Made by a program: the position numbers and the translations under genes. The notes under the pieces are model-generated. The model searched no databases. It saw only the letters and a program-made list of their open reading frames with translations, and was not told the origin of the DNA. From Branchinecta lynchi (lineage: Eukaryota > Arthropoda > Branchiopoda > Anostraca > Branchinectidae): 64,000 nucleotides of DNA. This document shows positions 49,201-55,045 of this stretch, one piece after another; within the stretch, counting starts at the first letter, position 1; the number at the start of each line of letters is the position of its first letter. Location: contig JAKZAP010000022.1 in the NCBI GenBank assembly GCA_023053575.1, positions 669,001 to 733,000 on the forward strand, in the 5' to 3' direction.

Positions 49201-52200
49201 TGAATTCAGCATGTGTGTTTACCCCTATAAGTCATATCTGTTTTGACGAAAACTTCCTGCCACTTTCCCGGTTTCGGCCGAACTCCAGAACTACTTGTCC
49301 GGCAAAAAAAGAAAGCTCAAAGACGAAATCAGGGTATCTTCTTTCCCCAGTAATGAACATCTAATCAACTTCAAATAAAAATTTAGCTTTTAACAAATTT
49401 TCCGATTCCAGCCGGATTCGGGTCGAACTATATGTCCGGGTAAAATATGATTGTCATACAGACATACAGACATTGTCATACATTGTCATACTCAGCATCT
49501 CTTCTTACCCCTAAATCGCTTATCTAATCAACTAGAAATAAAACTTTAACTTCCAACAGTTTTCCGGTTTTGGCCGGATTTCGGGCGAACTACATGTCCT
49601 GGTAGAAAATTGTTTTCACATAAGTGTTCAGCATGTCTTCTTGCCCTAAATCGAACATCTAATCAACTCCAAATAAAACTTTTAATTTTGACAAACTTTC
49701 CGGTTTGGGCCAGATTCCGGTCGAAATACTTGTCCGTCGAGAAAATAGTTTTCACCATCGTTTTCAGCATGTCTTCCTACCTCTAAATCGAACATCTAAT
49801 CAACTTCAAATAAAACTTTTACTTTCAACAAACTTTCCGGTTTGGGCCGGATTCCGGGCAAAATACTTGTCCGTCGAGAAAATAGTTTTCACCATCGTCT
49901 TCAGCATGTCTTCCTACCCCCAAATCGAACATCTAACCAACTTCAAATAGAATTTTTACTTTCAACAAACTTTCCGGTTTTGGCCGGATTCCGGGCGAAC
50001 TACTAGTCCGATGACAAAATGGGTTTCACCGTCGCGTTCAGCATGTCTTCTTACCCCATAATCGACTATCATATTAGCTGTTTCAAAATATTTTGTTTGC
50101 CCCTTAATTTGAAACCCCTCCCCCACCCCTAAATGTAGGGCTACAAAGCCCATCTACGAACTTGACTGGTCCGACGACCCAACGAATCCTCACACCAAGT
50201 TTCATCAAAATATCTCATTCCCTTCGAGAGTTATCGTGCTTACAGACGGACAACTTTTTGCGATGTCATAGGTATCCCTCCACTTACGTTTTCGGATCCC
50301 AAAAACAACAACAAGAGAATATCGGAAGTAGGGACTAAATTGATCTTGCAGCCAGTTGAACTTTATCCTTTTCAATCACACATAGCTCCTCCTCTACTCG
50401 TCTGCATCAGGAACGGTATACAAATCTATTCGCCTCTGCATGGTTGTATTACAAAGATAGGGAGATGGAGCTTCTGGTGCTTATTCGTTCTTGGTTGAAG
50501 TGAAAATGTCACCTTGTCAGCCATTGTCAGCCAAAGTATTCTGTTATGAGCTTTTGGAACATCTGAATTGGTTGTAGGGGTATTTCTTTAAAGTTTAACT
50601 GAAAAGGGCTGGAATAAGACAATCTAGTTACACATCACTTATTCACTTAAATTGGCTTGAAGACTCGCTGAAAATGAGTTACTTCATTGTGTTATTCACA
50701 AATAATCCATTTCAAATAGTGGAATTTCTGTGTGATTTGTGGTACCTCTATGCACTTGTATTTTTGGTAGGGGAGAGGTGGGTACAGTGGCGCACTTTCA
50801 GGTCAAAGCATCGTAACTTTGGCAAATATTAACATTTTTTGACGATTTTTACACTGTTGTGCAGGCAGTTTATTATTCTACACTGGTGATTTATTTCACA
50901 CTTCTTCTTTGAACCAGTTTTTGATGGAGTCATGTTTTCTGACAGCCACTTTTTGCGCCATTGTTGCCGACTAGGCGGGAGCTATGGCTCACCCCATCTG
51001 GAACAGTGGCGCACCCATCTGGAACAGTGGCGCAATCAAACTGCTAAGATGAATACTTCGTTTAATGAGTAAGGAAGTACAAAATAGTGAACTGAAAATA
51101 CCTAAAAGATGAATACTTCGTATAATGAGTAAGGAAATAAAAAATAATGAACTGAAAATAAAAGGAGAAGGCACATTAGTTAATATTGTAAGCAGTCAGG
51201 TCAATGGGGAAGACCAGTTATTCCGCCTGTCTTTCTGTGCCACCAGAAATATTCGGAGCAGGTAGCTTCGTTTCGACACTCGACTTGCTGAAAGTGTAAT
51301 TTCCACTGGTCCTGATGAACTTGTAGAAAGGAACCATTCTCTTAATATACATGAGCTCAATGTCAAAGCTGGACTCAGAGAGGACTTCGCCCACGGAGTA
51401 AATTTTGTTCTTTTTGATCTCCCCCTCGCAAACAAGAACATAATCTCCAACACGGACTTCATCGTCACACAAAAAATCGTTTTGGTCTTCAAGGCCACAG
51501 TGGAGGCTTTCATCAGGGGGACAGGATGTCCCACGTTAGGCTGGGACGAGATCATAAGAAATTACCCAAAATCTTTGGGGGCAGAAGCCTTAAACAGGGT
51601 GGTATGGAGGAGAAGTGTTCGCCAGTGTGTCGGTCTCAGGCGGCTTAAGGCTGCGAAGAGTTTGTAGTAGTAGTAGTAGAAGTCAAAACTATCATATAGG
51701 CTACCTACCGCGTGAAGTTTATGAATTTAAAAAATTTCGGGGTGCGCCACTATACCCTCCACCAAAATGCGCCACTGTAGCCGAAATGCCCCCTTTTATC
51801 CATTTTGTGAACCAAAATTTGAAATAATGACCGAGAGACAAACAGATGGCTGCACTATGTTTAGAAATGTTGGAGCTTCCAGATGAACTAATATTCGCCA
51901 GAATCCGACACTATTTGTAGCCTACAAACCTTAGCAAAGTCAAAAAATATTTTCCATTTGTCCAAGATTTTATTTTTCAAAGCACTTAATCACATACCTC
52001 AAAAGCTGCAATCGCCCCAAAAAATTGAAAATGGCTGACGATCATAGACCACGTGACTGCCCTCCTAGTGCGTATTTTTTTAGAATTTAATCTAATTACA
52101 GGTGGCAGTGGGATCAAGTGCGCCACTGTAGCAGACTGCGCCACTGTACCCACCTCTCCCCTATGCCTTATGAGAAACAGTTATTATTATTTTTTCAGGC

Positions 52201-53223
52201 ACCTAGCAATCTTCATTAATCTCACCACTGCCGAGTGAAAAGCTGCATTTGTGTGAGATTAAAATTTCCCATGTCATAGTAGGCCAGAATTTACGCTGTG
52301 GGGACGGCAGCATATATTCTGAACGTCATAACTAGAGCAGATAGTGTAAAATAAGAAAATCCATTTACAGAACCCAAATAGGTATTCAACTAAATGACAC
52401 AAAAAAAAGTTGGCTTTTCAGTTAAACTTTACACATTTCAAATAGAAACTGTTCCTTGTGATGTTAGATGGCCATCCTAAAGAATAGGCTACAGCTCTAC
52501 ATATTTCCACTAGGTTGGCTATTGACTGCCCACTAAAAGGAACAAAACAGCACAGTACAAAACGAAAAAAGGAAGCAAAGTATACAGCAAACAGTAAGAT
52601 GACTTAAAATATGAGAAGTATCTGCGGAAATATTTTGACACAATCACCAAATATCTGTATTTGACCTAGTCCGGGGGGATAAAAAAAGGAATCTTGTCTC
52701 CTACCAGTAGTAACTAAAGTGGCAGAACGACTGATGGCCTATAGTAGAGTTAATAGTATGTCCCCACATTAATCCAGTGAGCACATGAAAATAATAAAAT
52801 TCAAGTCAACAAACATTCAAATAGTACAGGATTGGTATCCAACCTCAAATTTACACAACCTCGAACCTAGCCTGGAAAGGTTGAAATAAAATTGTGTGCA
52901 GTCCCAAAAATGTCCTAACTGCATAAGTTAAGAGTTCTTAAAAAAAAAAAAAAAGGAAACAATATTCAACGACCAAATCCATGATCAGTACCTGTTTCAG
53001 CTGTATGAAGCATGACATAGGCTGATTCATCACAAACAAGCTCTTCGCCTTCTTCAATAGGTTTGCCTGGCAAAAAGGCTTCTTTTGGAACATTCACTTC
53101 CTCCTGTTCATTTTCTGCTCCGTCTGACACTTCACCCTCAGTTTCTTCTCCTTCTATTTCATCTCCCATTTCCTGATCTTCTTCTAGAGTTTCGTAGCCC
53201 TCAGATTCGTTTAAATCTTCCAT
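16084..53223 (-). CDS. GRWD1: Glutamate-rich WD repeat protein GRWD1 (yeast Rrb1), whole gene, 8 exons
   Basis: Joined exons give 452 aa with no internal stop; all introns are GT-AG and all phases fit. The family acts in the nucleus and nucleolus as a chaperone for ribosomal protein uL3 in 60S assembly. Human GRWD1 is also reported to bind histones and MCM/Cdt1. Residues 1-45 are acidic. About 63-115 is the CAF1C/RBBP4-type N-terminal domain with [19 protein letters not shown] second acidic cluster of D/E/S is at 133-147. A WD propeller follows, with W-D pairs near 189, 299, 345 and 391 and a variant W at 252. It ends FKTISV, like the human FRTISV. Introns of 2.0-11.3 kb dominate the gene, and exons are 134-232 nt. 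It is probably a functional gene, since coding is intact despite the repeat load. Confidence 0.95.
16271..16344 (-). tRNA. tRNA-like sequence, probably a pseudogene or SINE head
   Basis: Read on the - strand it has an acceptor stem ccttcgg/ctgagga (one mismatch), a D-arm gctc...aagc with ggt, and a T-arm ggg-ttcaaat-ccc. The anticodon loop is a base short (ctgc-ctttaa-gcag), so no reliable anticodon can be read. It lies in GRWD1 intron 7 about 50 bp before the exon 8 acceptor. Confidence 0.4.
16634..16911. mobile_element. Family A element, copy A8
   Basis: Flanked by the 10-bp repeat ctaatttaag at 16624-16633 and 16912-16921. Two inverted arms; the right arm core reads ctgatgag (N position T), but the second motif is ccaaaa. 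The right end carries the extension ending gaaatattta. Confidence 0.75.
17040..17432 (+). mobile_element. Probable non-LTR retrotransposon 3' end
   Basis: T-rich 3' UTR-like sequence, then 'gggcaataaatctattattataa'. The layout matches other LINE 3' ends here, but there is no coding motif. Confidence 0.4.
17761..17957 (+). repeat. Tandem array of about 52-bp units
   Basis: Four units of 'cacagaataattgtagaaaaatcacagattt...gtttgcagtacat' in a row, each slightly diverged. Confidence 0.85.
17960..20300. other. Intron 7 sequence: no exon, simple repeats and retroelement tails
   Basis: Contains a (TA)n run near 18855-18872. Two 3'-end-like tails are present: 'aggaaataaacg(ttatta)' at about 19855-19882 and 'aaataaatttgattgattgattgaaaaaaa' at about 20077-20107. 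No coding motifs were found. Confidence 0.45.
20308..20475 (-). CDS. GRWD1: GRWD1 exon 7 (residues 352-407)
   Basis: Acceptor cctttcag. It encodes [33 protein letters not shown] and the acidic ESQEEDIQ linker. The donor is gtaagtcc, phase 0. Confidence 0.95.
20498..20665 (+). repeat. Family I repeat, uninterrupted copy I1
   Basis: Shares 'actaagtccaaaacacgcc', 'aggaagaaggagtaaacgtg' and 'ttccgcaggtacccggaga' with copies near 28.1 and 31.1 kb. A single cagctgtgacaccg at about 20592-20605 shows the empty site of the hAT MITE. Confidence 0.7.
20810..21178 (+). pseudogene. LINE C-terminal zinc-finger fragment with (ATCT)n tail
   Basis: The frame [22 protein letters not shown] gives the C-x2-C...H-x4-C pattern seen at the end of many non-LTR retrotransposon proteins. 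A short 3' UTR follows and ends 'aataaagtatc(atct)n'. It is strongly 5'-truncated. Confidence 0.65.
21607..23059 (-). mobile_element. Family C MITE, reverse copy C4, split by a LINE
   Basis: The - strand C sequence runs from 23059 down to about 22825 and resumes at about 21685 down to 21607. The missing join falls inside the conserved 'cgct(gt)aagtcaa(c)gggtctc' region of complete copies. One TA flank is kept (21605-21606), the other is mutated. Confidence 0.7.
21686..22824 (+). pseudogene. Non-LTR reverse transcriptase fragment inserted in C4
   Basis: Across frameshifts it shows [19 protein letters not shown], the [13 protein letters not shown] block (in a third frame near 21940), [13 protein letters not shown] (the catalytic YADD box) and [15 protein letters not shown]. 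The C-terminal [21 protein letters not shown] block follows near 22540-22580 and stops at about 22684. The 3' UTR ends 'gggaaataaatttcttcattcattca'. At least two frame changes make it inactive, and it is 5'-truncated. Confidence 0.85.
23300..23465 (+). repeat. Family A arm, ctgaagag subfamily, copy A9
   Basis: Core ctgaagag with stem-loop, second motif cccaaa (broken), then 'atgtagctgacgcttatccg' and the outer 'cagtcagctagggctgaaggatta'. A weak partner arm may lie near 23085-23110. Confidence 0.6.
23553..25417 (+). mobile_element. Family B element, copy B2
   Basis: Same 5' end as B1 (aacaagagctgtaagctcatatggcacttg, split here for length) and the same order: tandem 'gcgcactttaagggagctag' units, C-rich 'aagtttcatcgtcc' units, and (ACCG)n near 25350. 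It ends in hairpin tggcacttg...caaatgcca at about 25385-25412. It is interrupted by a reverse LINE 3' end at about 23630-23830. The shared 5' and 3' tggcacttg motifs form subterminal inverted repeats. Confidence 0.65.
23630..23830 (-). mobile_element. LINE 3' end with (AAAT)n tail, reverse, nested in B2
   Basis: '(ttta)n tgacccgctttttgcgtaacagcggagtata' is the reverse complement of the 3' end at 37.43-37.49 kb, so both come from one family. Confidence 0.65.
25670..26060 (+). repeat. Diverged family C relative, copy C5
   Basis: Starts ttaaaggact and shares 'atgggtctgggaaaaggctt' and the overall order with family C. Its right end lacks the expected inverted repeat. Confidence 0.45.
26061..27045. 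other. Intron 6 sequence, no exon
   Basis: Unique-looking sequence with a (TA)n run near 26640-26660 and a 'ggtaggtaggta' stretch. No coding motif. Confidence 0.4.
27050..27300 (-). pseudogene. LINE reverse transcriptase fragment
   Basis: The - strand frame includes [20 protein letters not shown] followed by [18 protein letters not shown]. This is the region just after the polymerase palm of a non-LTR reverse transcriptase. The FKYLGYT-DD pattern is also in the element at 58.2-58.7 kb. It is short and degenerate, and lies about 200 bp from GRWD1 exon 6. Confidence 0.6.
27499..27667 (-). CDS. GRWD1: GRWD1 exon 6 (residues 295-351)
   Basis: Acceptor ttctcttag, then t completing Ser295. It encodes [27 protein letters not shown] and [17 protein letters not shown], two WD-repeat blades. 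The donor is gtaagtac, phase 0. Confidence 0.95.
27798..28083. mobile_element. MITE with 12-bp terminal inverted repeats
   Basis: Ends gagcgtgttcca and tggaacacgctc are perfect inverted repeats 286 bp apart outside to outside. The interior has 'tagtaactatt' palindromic motifs. It abuts repeat I2, and the flanks suggest a 2-3 bp TA/TAT duplication. Confidence 0.6.
28087..28650 (+). repeat. Family I repeat, copy I2, interrupted by a hAT MITE
   Basis: Left half 'atgactaagtccaaaacacg...ggcagctgtgac' and right half 'accgcttctgcctttcttccg...' are continuous in copies I1 and I3. Here they are separated by the 367-bp MITE at 28212-28578. Confidence 0.75.
28212..28578. mobile_element. hAT-type MITE with 8-bp target duplication
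   Basis: Perfect terminal inverted repeats tagtgttgggcgatat / atatcgcccaacacta are flanked by gctgtgac at 28204-28211 and 28579-28586. An 8-bp duplication is the hAT signature. The interior is made of tatatcgatatt motifs and has no coding capacity. Confidence 0.9.
29100..29600 (+). repeat. Degenerate C-rich tandem repeat
   Basis: About four diverged units of roughly 125 bp alternate 'ctcgtgaaccatgac', 'tttcggggat(t/a)ccaccc' and 'caactgggcccgga(t)tgcc'. The short open frames in it are repeat translations. Confidence 0.5.
29690..29826 (+). repeat. Highly diverged family A remnant, copy A10
   Basis: 'acccgaagacggccgctgccacgaagggttggaat' followed by 'gattcgtagtcagcttggcccgaataaatattta' keeps the A order, with the core badly eroded. 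Confidence 0.4.
30085..30275. repeat. Degenerate aacag-rich repeat
   Basis: Frequent aaaacag/gaacag motifs in irregular register. No gene. Confidence 0.55.
30592..31075. repeat. Repeat with imperfect gtgtccraaagct inverted ends
   Basis: Left gtgtccaaaagct and right agctttcggacac are imperfect inverted ends. It abuts repeat I3 at the same relative position where the MITE at 27798 abuts I2. Confidence 0.45.
31083..31275 (+). repeat. Family I repeat, uninterrupted copy I3
   Basis: Same left and right segments as I1 and I2, with a single gctttgac at 31202-31209 in place of the duplicated target and MITE. Confidence 0.7.
31280..32255. other. Intron 5 sequence, no exon recognised
   Basis: The longest open frame (31842-32168, + strand, 108 aa) has no recognisable domain. 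Nothing else stands out. Confidence 0.4.
32285..33032 (-). repeat. Family J repeat, copy J1
   Basis: Shares 'cttaaagttcaatggg', 'acaagaaaacgg(c)', 'gtgaagcattt' and 'gtgtccattgtgctttaa' with J2. On the - strand it ends near aaaggaccc, as family C does, so J may be a related MITE. Confidence 0.5.
33270..33545. mobile_element. Family F foldback, copy F2
   Basis: Terminal inverted tttttgcagataccatggta / taccatggtatctgcaaaa enclose 'accacggtcaaaagg' and related motifs. A shorter relative of F1. Confidence 0.7.
33825..33996 (-). CDS. GRWD1: GRWD1 exon 5 (residues 238-294 plus 2 nt)
   Basis: Acceptor tctcttag. It encodes [26 protein letters not shown] and [18 protein letters not shown], very close to human [22 protein letters not shown]. 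The donor is gtaaagtc, phase 2. No start codon lies in frame, so simple ATG scanning misses it. Confidence 0.95.
34050..34450 (+). repeat. Partial family E copy
   Basis: 'gtttaactttcaacatcgtgg' and 'acgcggaggttgatatggct...gtatcaacctcgagaaaact' match pieces of the tandem E units at 42.98-45.85 kb. Confidence 0.5.
34556..35250 (-). repeat. Family J repeat, copy J2
   Basis: Diverged partner of J1 with the same end segments ('cttaaagttcaatggg' and 'gtgtccattgtgctttaaa'). Confidence 0.5.
35578..35995 (+). repeat. Inverted repeat arm downstream of exon 4
   Basis: About 418 bp that reappear inverted at 40193-40597, for example 'gactacgatcccgaatacgcc' versus its complement. It lies only 35 bp past the exon 4 donor in the direction of transcription. 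Confidence 0.8.
36030..36240 (-). CDS. GRWD1: GRWD1 exon 4 (residues 168-237 plus 1 nt)
   Basis: Acceptor tcttttag precedes atgacattc. It encodes [11 protein letters not shown] and [13 protein letters not shown], the latter matching human FAGHMGEGFALDW. The donor is gtaagtctg, phase 1. The exon is bracketed by long inverted repeats at 35578-35995 and 40193-40597. Confidence 0.95.
36461..36833 (+). mobile_element. Family C MITE, copy C3
   Basis: Ends aaggact/ggtcctt with TA at 36459-36460 and 36834-36835. The interior is closest to C1. Confidence 0.75.
37203..37345 (+). repeat. catcaatgtcattga low-complexity tandem
   Basis: Repeated 'caatgacatt', 'catcaatgtc' and 'atggtcaac' motifs. Confidence 0.6.
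37400..37495 (+). mobile_element. LINE 3' end with (AAAT)n tail
   Basis: 'actccgctgttatccaaaaagcgggtcacgaataaataaa' (given here in two parts: the gcgggtcacg block and the tail) is the forward version of the reverse copy at 23.63 kb. Confidence 0.65.
37500..38490. other. Intron 3 sequence, no exon
   Basis: No coding motif. The stretch ends in 'caggggcgtcactag', which resembles the terminal sequence of the G-rich family H repeats. Confidence 0.4.
38498..38540. repeat. Perfect 20-bp stem hairpin
   Basis: acaaaacacgccgttgccgc pairs perfectly with its complement across a 3-nt ttc loop. It sits next to a G-rich family H-type end. Confidence 0.9.
39083..39420 (-). mobile_element. LINE 3' end with (CTGAA)n tail, reverse
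   Basis: 'ttcagttcagtttcagttcagtttatttcaaatatc' at the left is a pentanucleotide tail on the - strand, followed by 'cgctccgtacgg' and UTR-like sequence. Confidence 0.5.
39835..40845 (+). repeat. Direct repeats of about 130 bp flanking the inverted arm
   Basis: 'tcttgacgacaaggaacgga...gtagatttacgacgagaaac' occurs at about 39835-39965 and 40705-40845. The 40193-40597 arm lies between the two copies. Confidence 0.75.
40193..40597 (-). repeat. Inverted repeat arm upstream of exon 4
   Basis: Inverted partner of 35578-35995, in the intron preceding exon 4 in the direction of transcription. Confidence 0.8.
40846..41290 (+). repeat. Degenerate tandem array of about 70-bp units
   Basis: Units contain 'ttacgtataaaaagaacccg', 'gacgagtcgaccgacgcc' and 'cgacaaaagcatac' in order, repeated four to five times. 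Confidence 0.65.
41650..42038 (+). pseudogene. LINE C-terminal fragment with (TTATC)n tail
   Basis: One frame reads [18 protein letters not shown], a C-x2-C...H-x3-C zinc-binding pattern typical of non-LTR retrotransposon C termini. After a frameshift comes [20 protein letters not shown] to a stop. The 3' end is 'aatggaataaatcttatcttatc'. Confidence 0.65.
42160..42690 (-). repeat. Family D repeat, copy D1
   Basis: On the - strand 'gttgcctggtcaacgtgaag...gcaacacttcag...gtcggaagtagggactaaat...cttggaacattatctta' matches D2 at 48.0-48.4 kb. The inner part is partly duplicated at 42160-42290. Confidence 0.6.
42821..42955 (-). CDS. GRWD1: GRWD1 exon 3 (residues 123-167)
   Basis: Acceptor ttcttgtag precedes atgagcaac. 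It encodes MSNLHKT, the Asp/Glu/Ser acidic stretch (133-147), and [12 protein letters not shown]. The donor is gtaagtgtc, phase 0. A large intronic repeat (family E) begins about 20 bp upstream of the acceptor. Confidence 0.94.
42975..45850 (+). repeat. Family E tandem duplication, two units
   Basis: Unit 1 (42975 to about 44735) and unit 2 (44750 to about 45850) share 'gttaac(t/g)tc(a/c)gacatcg', 'ttaactattataactttt', 'tgaaatggcaactcta' and 'gtatcaacctcc'. Unit 1 is longer because of a LINE insertion at 43160-43839. Without it both are about 1.1 kb. Confidence 0.75.
43160..43839 (+). pseudogene. 5'-truncated LINE with 9-bp target duplication
   Basis: Flanked by atgttttta at 43151-43159 and 43840-43848. 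The frame to 43569 reads [35 protein letters not shown] and [18 protein letters not shown], alignable with the LINE at 46.98-47.86 kb. The 3' UTR ends 'caataaatcatcatcatcatcag'. Only the C-terminal end of the reverse transcriptase protein is present. Confidence 0.85.
45860..46230. other. Intron 2 sequence next to exon 2, nothing further recognised
   Basis: AT-rich spacer with no repeat family seen elsewhere. Confidence 0.4.
46233..46366 (-). CDS. GRWD1: GRWD1 exon 2 (residues 78-122)
   Basis: Acceptor ttgtag precedes gttcacca, completing Gly78. It encodes [20 protein letters not shown], the best conserved N-terminal block, and ends LVMK before donor gtaagtctg, phase 0. Confidence 0.95.
46981..47862 (+). 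pseudogene. LINE reverse transcriptase C-terminal part with (TTA)n tail
   Basis: The frame includes [53 protein letters not shown] and, after one stop, [18 protein letters not shown]. This aligns with the 43.2-kb copy. The 3' end is 'gcggaataaaagcttattattatta'. Upstream, a 50-bp segment 'gaccgagt(a/g)gt(a/g)tc(t/c)ggcg' is duplicated at 46845 and 46983. Confidence 0.8.
48020..48405 (+). repeat. Family D repeat, copy D2
   Basis: Forward counterpart of D1. A third fragment is at about 50303-50390 just after P2. Confidence 0.6.
48406..49025. other. Intron 1 sequence, no exon
   Basis: Contains a segment inverted relative to 41480-41600 ('ccccttctagcaactga' versus 'tctgttgctagaggggg') and otherwise nothing recognised. 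Confidence 0.4.
49030..50304 (+). mobile_element. Family P element, copy P2
   Basis: Starts 'ggtttcgatgggatcccaaaaa'-type sequence and contains about five core units of 137 bp (for example 49793 to 49930). Each unit carries 'ctttccggtttgggccgga' and 'cagcatgtcttcctacc'. It then has a single-copy tail ('gagttatcgtgcttacaga') and ends 'cggatcccaaaaa'. The (GGAC)n microsatellite present in P3 and P4 is almost absent here. No coding capacity. Confidence 0.75.
50770..52161 (-). mobile_element. Tc1/mariner/pogo-like DNA transposon remnant with perfect 25-bp TIRs
   Basis: Inverted termini ggggagaggtgggtacagtg + gcgca are identical at both ends (50770-50794 and 52137-52161), flanked by TA at 50768-50769 and 52162-52163. 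At 1392 bp it is too short for a complete transposase. Internal features are a duplicated 62-bp block at about 51045-51170 and repeated 'catctggaacagtggcgca'. Confidence 0.85.
51218..51535 (-). pseudogene. Transposase C-terminal remnant
   Basis: The open - strand frame reads [14 protein letters not shown], then [29 protein letters not shown] and [16 protein letters not shown] before a stop. 'VGDYVLV...VGEV' modules like this occur at the C end of some pogo/Tigger-type transposases. The catalytic DDE core is not present in the element. Confidence 0.5.
52440..52965. other. Intron 1 sequence before exon 1 donor side, nothing recognised
   Basis: No repeat family or coding motif. An A-run lies near 52940. 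Confidence 0.4.
52992..53223 (-). CDS. GRWD1: GRWD1 exon 1 (residues 1-77 plus 1 nt)
   Basis: The start ATG at 53223 has A at -3 and G at +4. It encodes the Glu-rich N terminus and [20 protein letters not shown], which aligns with human LPGRGPPLREGEELVMDEEAYV. The donor gtactg follows ...acag, leaving phase 1. Confidence 0.93.
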
Positions 53224-53262
53224 TTTTGTATAAATTTCAGTATCCTAATATTGAAGAGGCCA

Positions 53263-53268
53263 CACGTG
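53263..53268. promoter_or_regulatory. CACGTG E-box upstream of GRWD1
   Basis: A palindromic cacgtg lies about 40 bp upstream of the GRWD1 start codon. E-boxes are common in promoters of ribosome-biogenesis genes. Whether this lies in the promoter or the 5' UTR is unknown. Confidence 0.35.
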
Positions 53269-53599
53269 TAATTAAAGTTTAAAAGTCTCGCCGAAACGTA
53301 GAGGGTGCGACATTGAAGTTCAGAAACATCCCAGATCGCTCCGGAAAAATCCCTAAAATTTTGGCAATTGTTGTTAGGAAGAGGCGTAGGCGAGATCAGA
53401 ACTTATGGAGCATTAATATTGCATCAACCAAACCTAATTTTGTTCTAAACTGCTTTTCTTCAGCGAATTTAAAGTCATAGTGAAGCCCGTACTTAGCCTG
53501 CACACGGAAACCATCTTTTGAAATCTGCACACTATCAGAGGAAGAATTTTAAGGTTTGTCCCAGTATTGTATGCGTAATTCTATTTAGTCTATTGCAAA

Positions 53600-54300
53600 A
53601 GAATCCGCCAAAGTTCTCTTAGTTCACAGCTTGTCCCTTCCCTTCACTTCCAATAAAGGGACGAGTGACCCAAAAAGTGAAATTGACATTTTAACCGAGA
53701 TTTGTACGCATACTAGAAGTCAGATTTTCGTGCTCTATCCATTAATGAAGTCGGTTTTTTCCTATCTACTCTACTGTAACAAAAAAAAGTTGAAAAGAGA
53801 AGTAACATTCTGGCTAATTTCCCTTCCTTCCGTAGCCGAATAAAATGCAGCTTCCAGTAGTCTCCGAAGCCGAGCCGAAAGTCAGCGGCGCGCTGCCAAA
53901 AAAAAATCAGCCGGCCGCCGCCGAGAACATTTCGACGCACGGGCGTGCCACCGCATATTTCAAATTTTCCAAATTCCTCCTTGGGTTCCCCATTTCTTTT
54001 AGTAATTCGCAGTTGGTTTCCAATTTTAAAGTGAAAGACCCAGTTTTAATTTGGAGGAAAAAGATGACCAGCTTTTATGAAACAGTTTCGGTAGCCCTCC
54101 AAACCCACAACCAGTACCCATTTTCGAACAAGTGAATAATATAGTGCGTAACTTAGTTGTCAAAATCGTGTGTATTTTTTAAAGTATTTATGTGTTAATG
54201 AATGAACCAGATGGTTTAGGCAAAGTTCTGTTTTATACACTATTTTGTACTCCTCAGTTCTGAGGGAAATAAATGAATAAATAAATAAAATAAATAAAAA
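53600..54300 (+). other. Possible retroelement with (AAAT)n tail and 96-aa frame
   Basis: A 96-aa open frame at 53845-54135 without a recognised domain is followed by 'gggaaataaatgaataaata(aataaa)n'. The tail suggests a retrotransposed sequence. The GC-rich block 53850-53950 could alternatively be a promoter-proximal CpG patch. Confidence 0.35.
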
Positions 54301-55040
54301 TTCCGCCACCGTATCTTTTTAGGTGATATAAATCCAATTAGGCTTCCATTGAGCTTTATCTTCCCTAGGCTTAATGTTGTTGTTCGATTTTAGCTCAAGA
54401 GCAAGTGCACTAACAGAAAATGTACCGGCAGTGCAAGAATGACAATTTCTACCAAAAACTGCATGTTGGCTCCAAACCGTGTAAACGAAGTGCGAAATAG
54501 CGTTTGTGCTGCATGTCGGTTCGTCACTGTCCAAATTTTGCTAGTTCAGATACTTCCGGACAAGCTAGAGTATTCTCGCCTTTCCCCGAGGACTCCTCGG
54601 GGAATCAAGGGCTACTATGAGATTAGAGGGAGTCATTCCACGCGTACGGAAAACAACGAGAACACGGGGAATGCTTCCAAAATGGATTCTTTTCGAAACA
54701 AATATACAGTTAACGAAATTAGTGTGGATCTACTTTATTTTTTATTTTGTTTATTCTGATTGTTTTAATTGATTTTACATTGCATCAAGGAGTCCTTTTT
54801 GATGATGGTGATGATAATTGGGGCATTCACACTCCGTGGGGACTCGCGAGAATACGGGGATTGAGCCCCTGGGACCAAGAAAAACGCAGGGACTCCTCAA
54901 AAGGATTACTAGGGGAACGGCTAGAATACGCCTTATGTCTAGTTTTGCTAGTCCTGGAATTTCTAGTTAAGCTAAGACTATGAAAGACTATAAAAGACCA
55001 GACTGACACTCAACCAAACCTTCTTTTCTGGATCCCACCA
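54301..55040. other. No gene recognised
   Basis: Contains 'ctagagtattctcgcc' and a partial inverted counterpart near 54920, and short open frames without motifs. Confidence 0.35.
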
Positions 55041-55045
55041 CCATG

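Larger units (their letters stand above)
50591..52429 (+). repeat. Family G repeat, copy G2, interrupted by a TIR transposon
   Basis: Ends aagtttaactgaaaag / cttttcagttaaactt are inverted, with TA-like flanks. Compared with G1 it is interrupted between 'gcacttgtatttttgg' and 'tgccttatgag' by the element at 50770-52161. Confidence 0.7.

Noticed and set aside
51196..51555. 119-aa - strand frame in the transposon
   Set aside because: The overlapping frame (51218-51535) has the more protein-like composition and transposase-type motifs; this one looks like its shadow.
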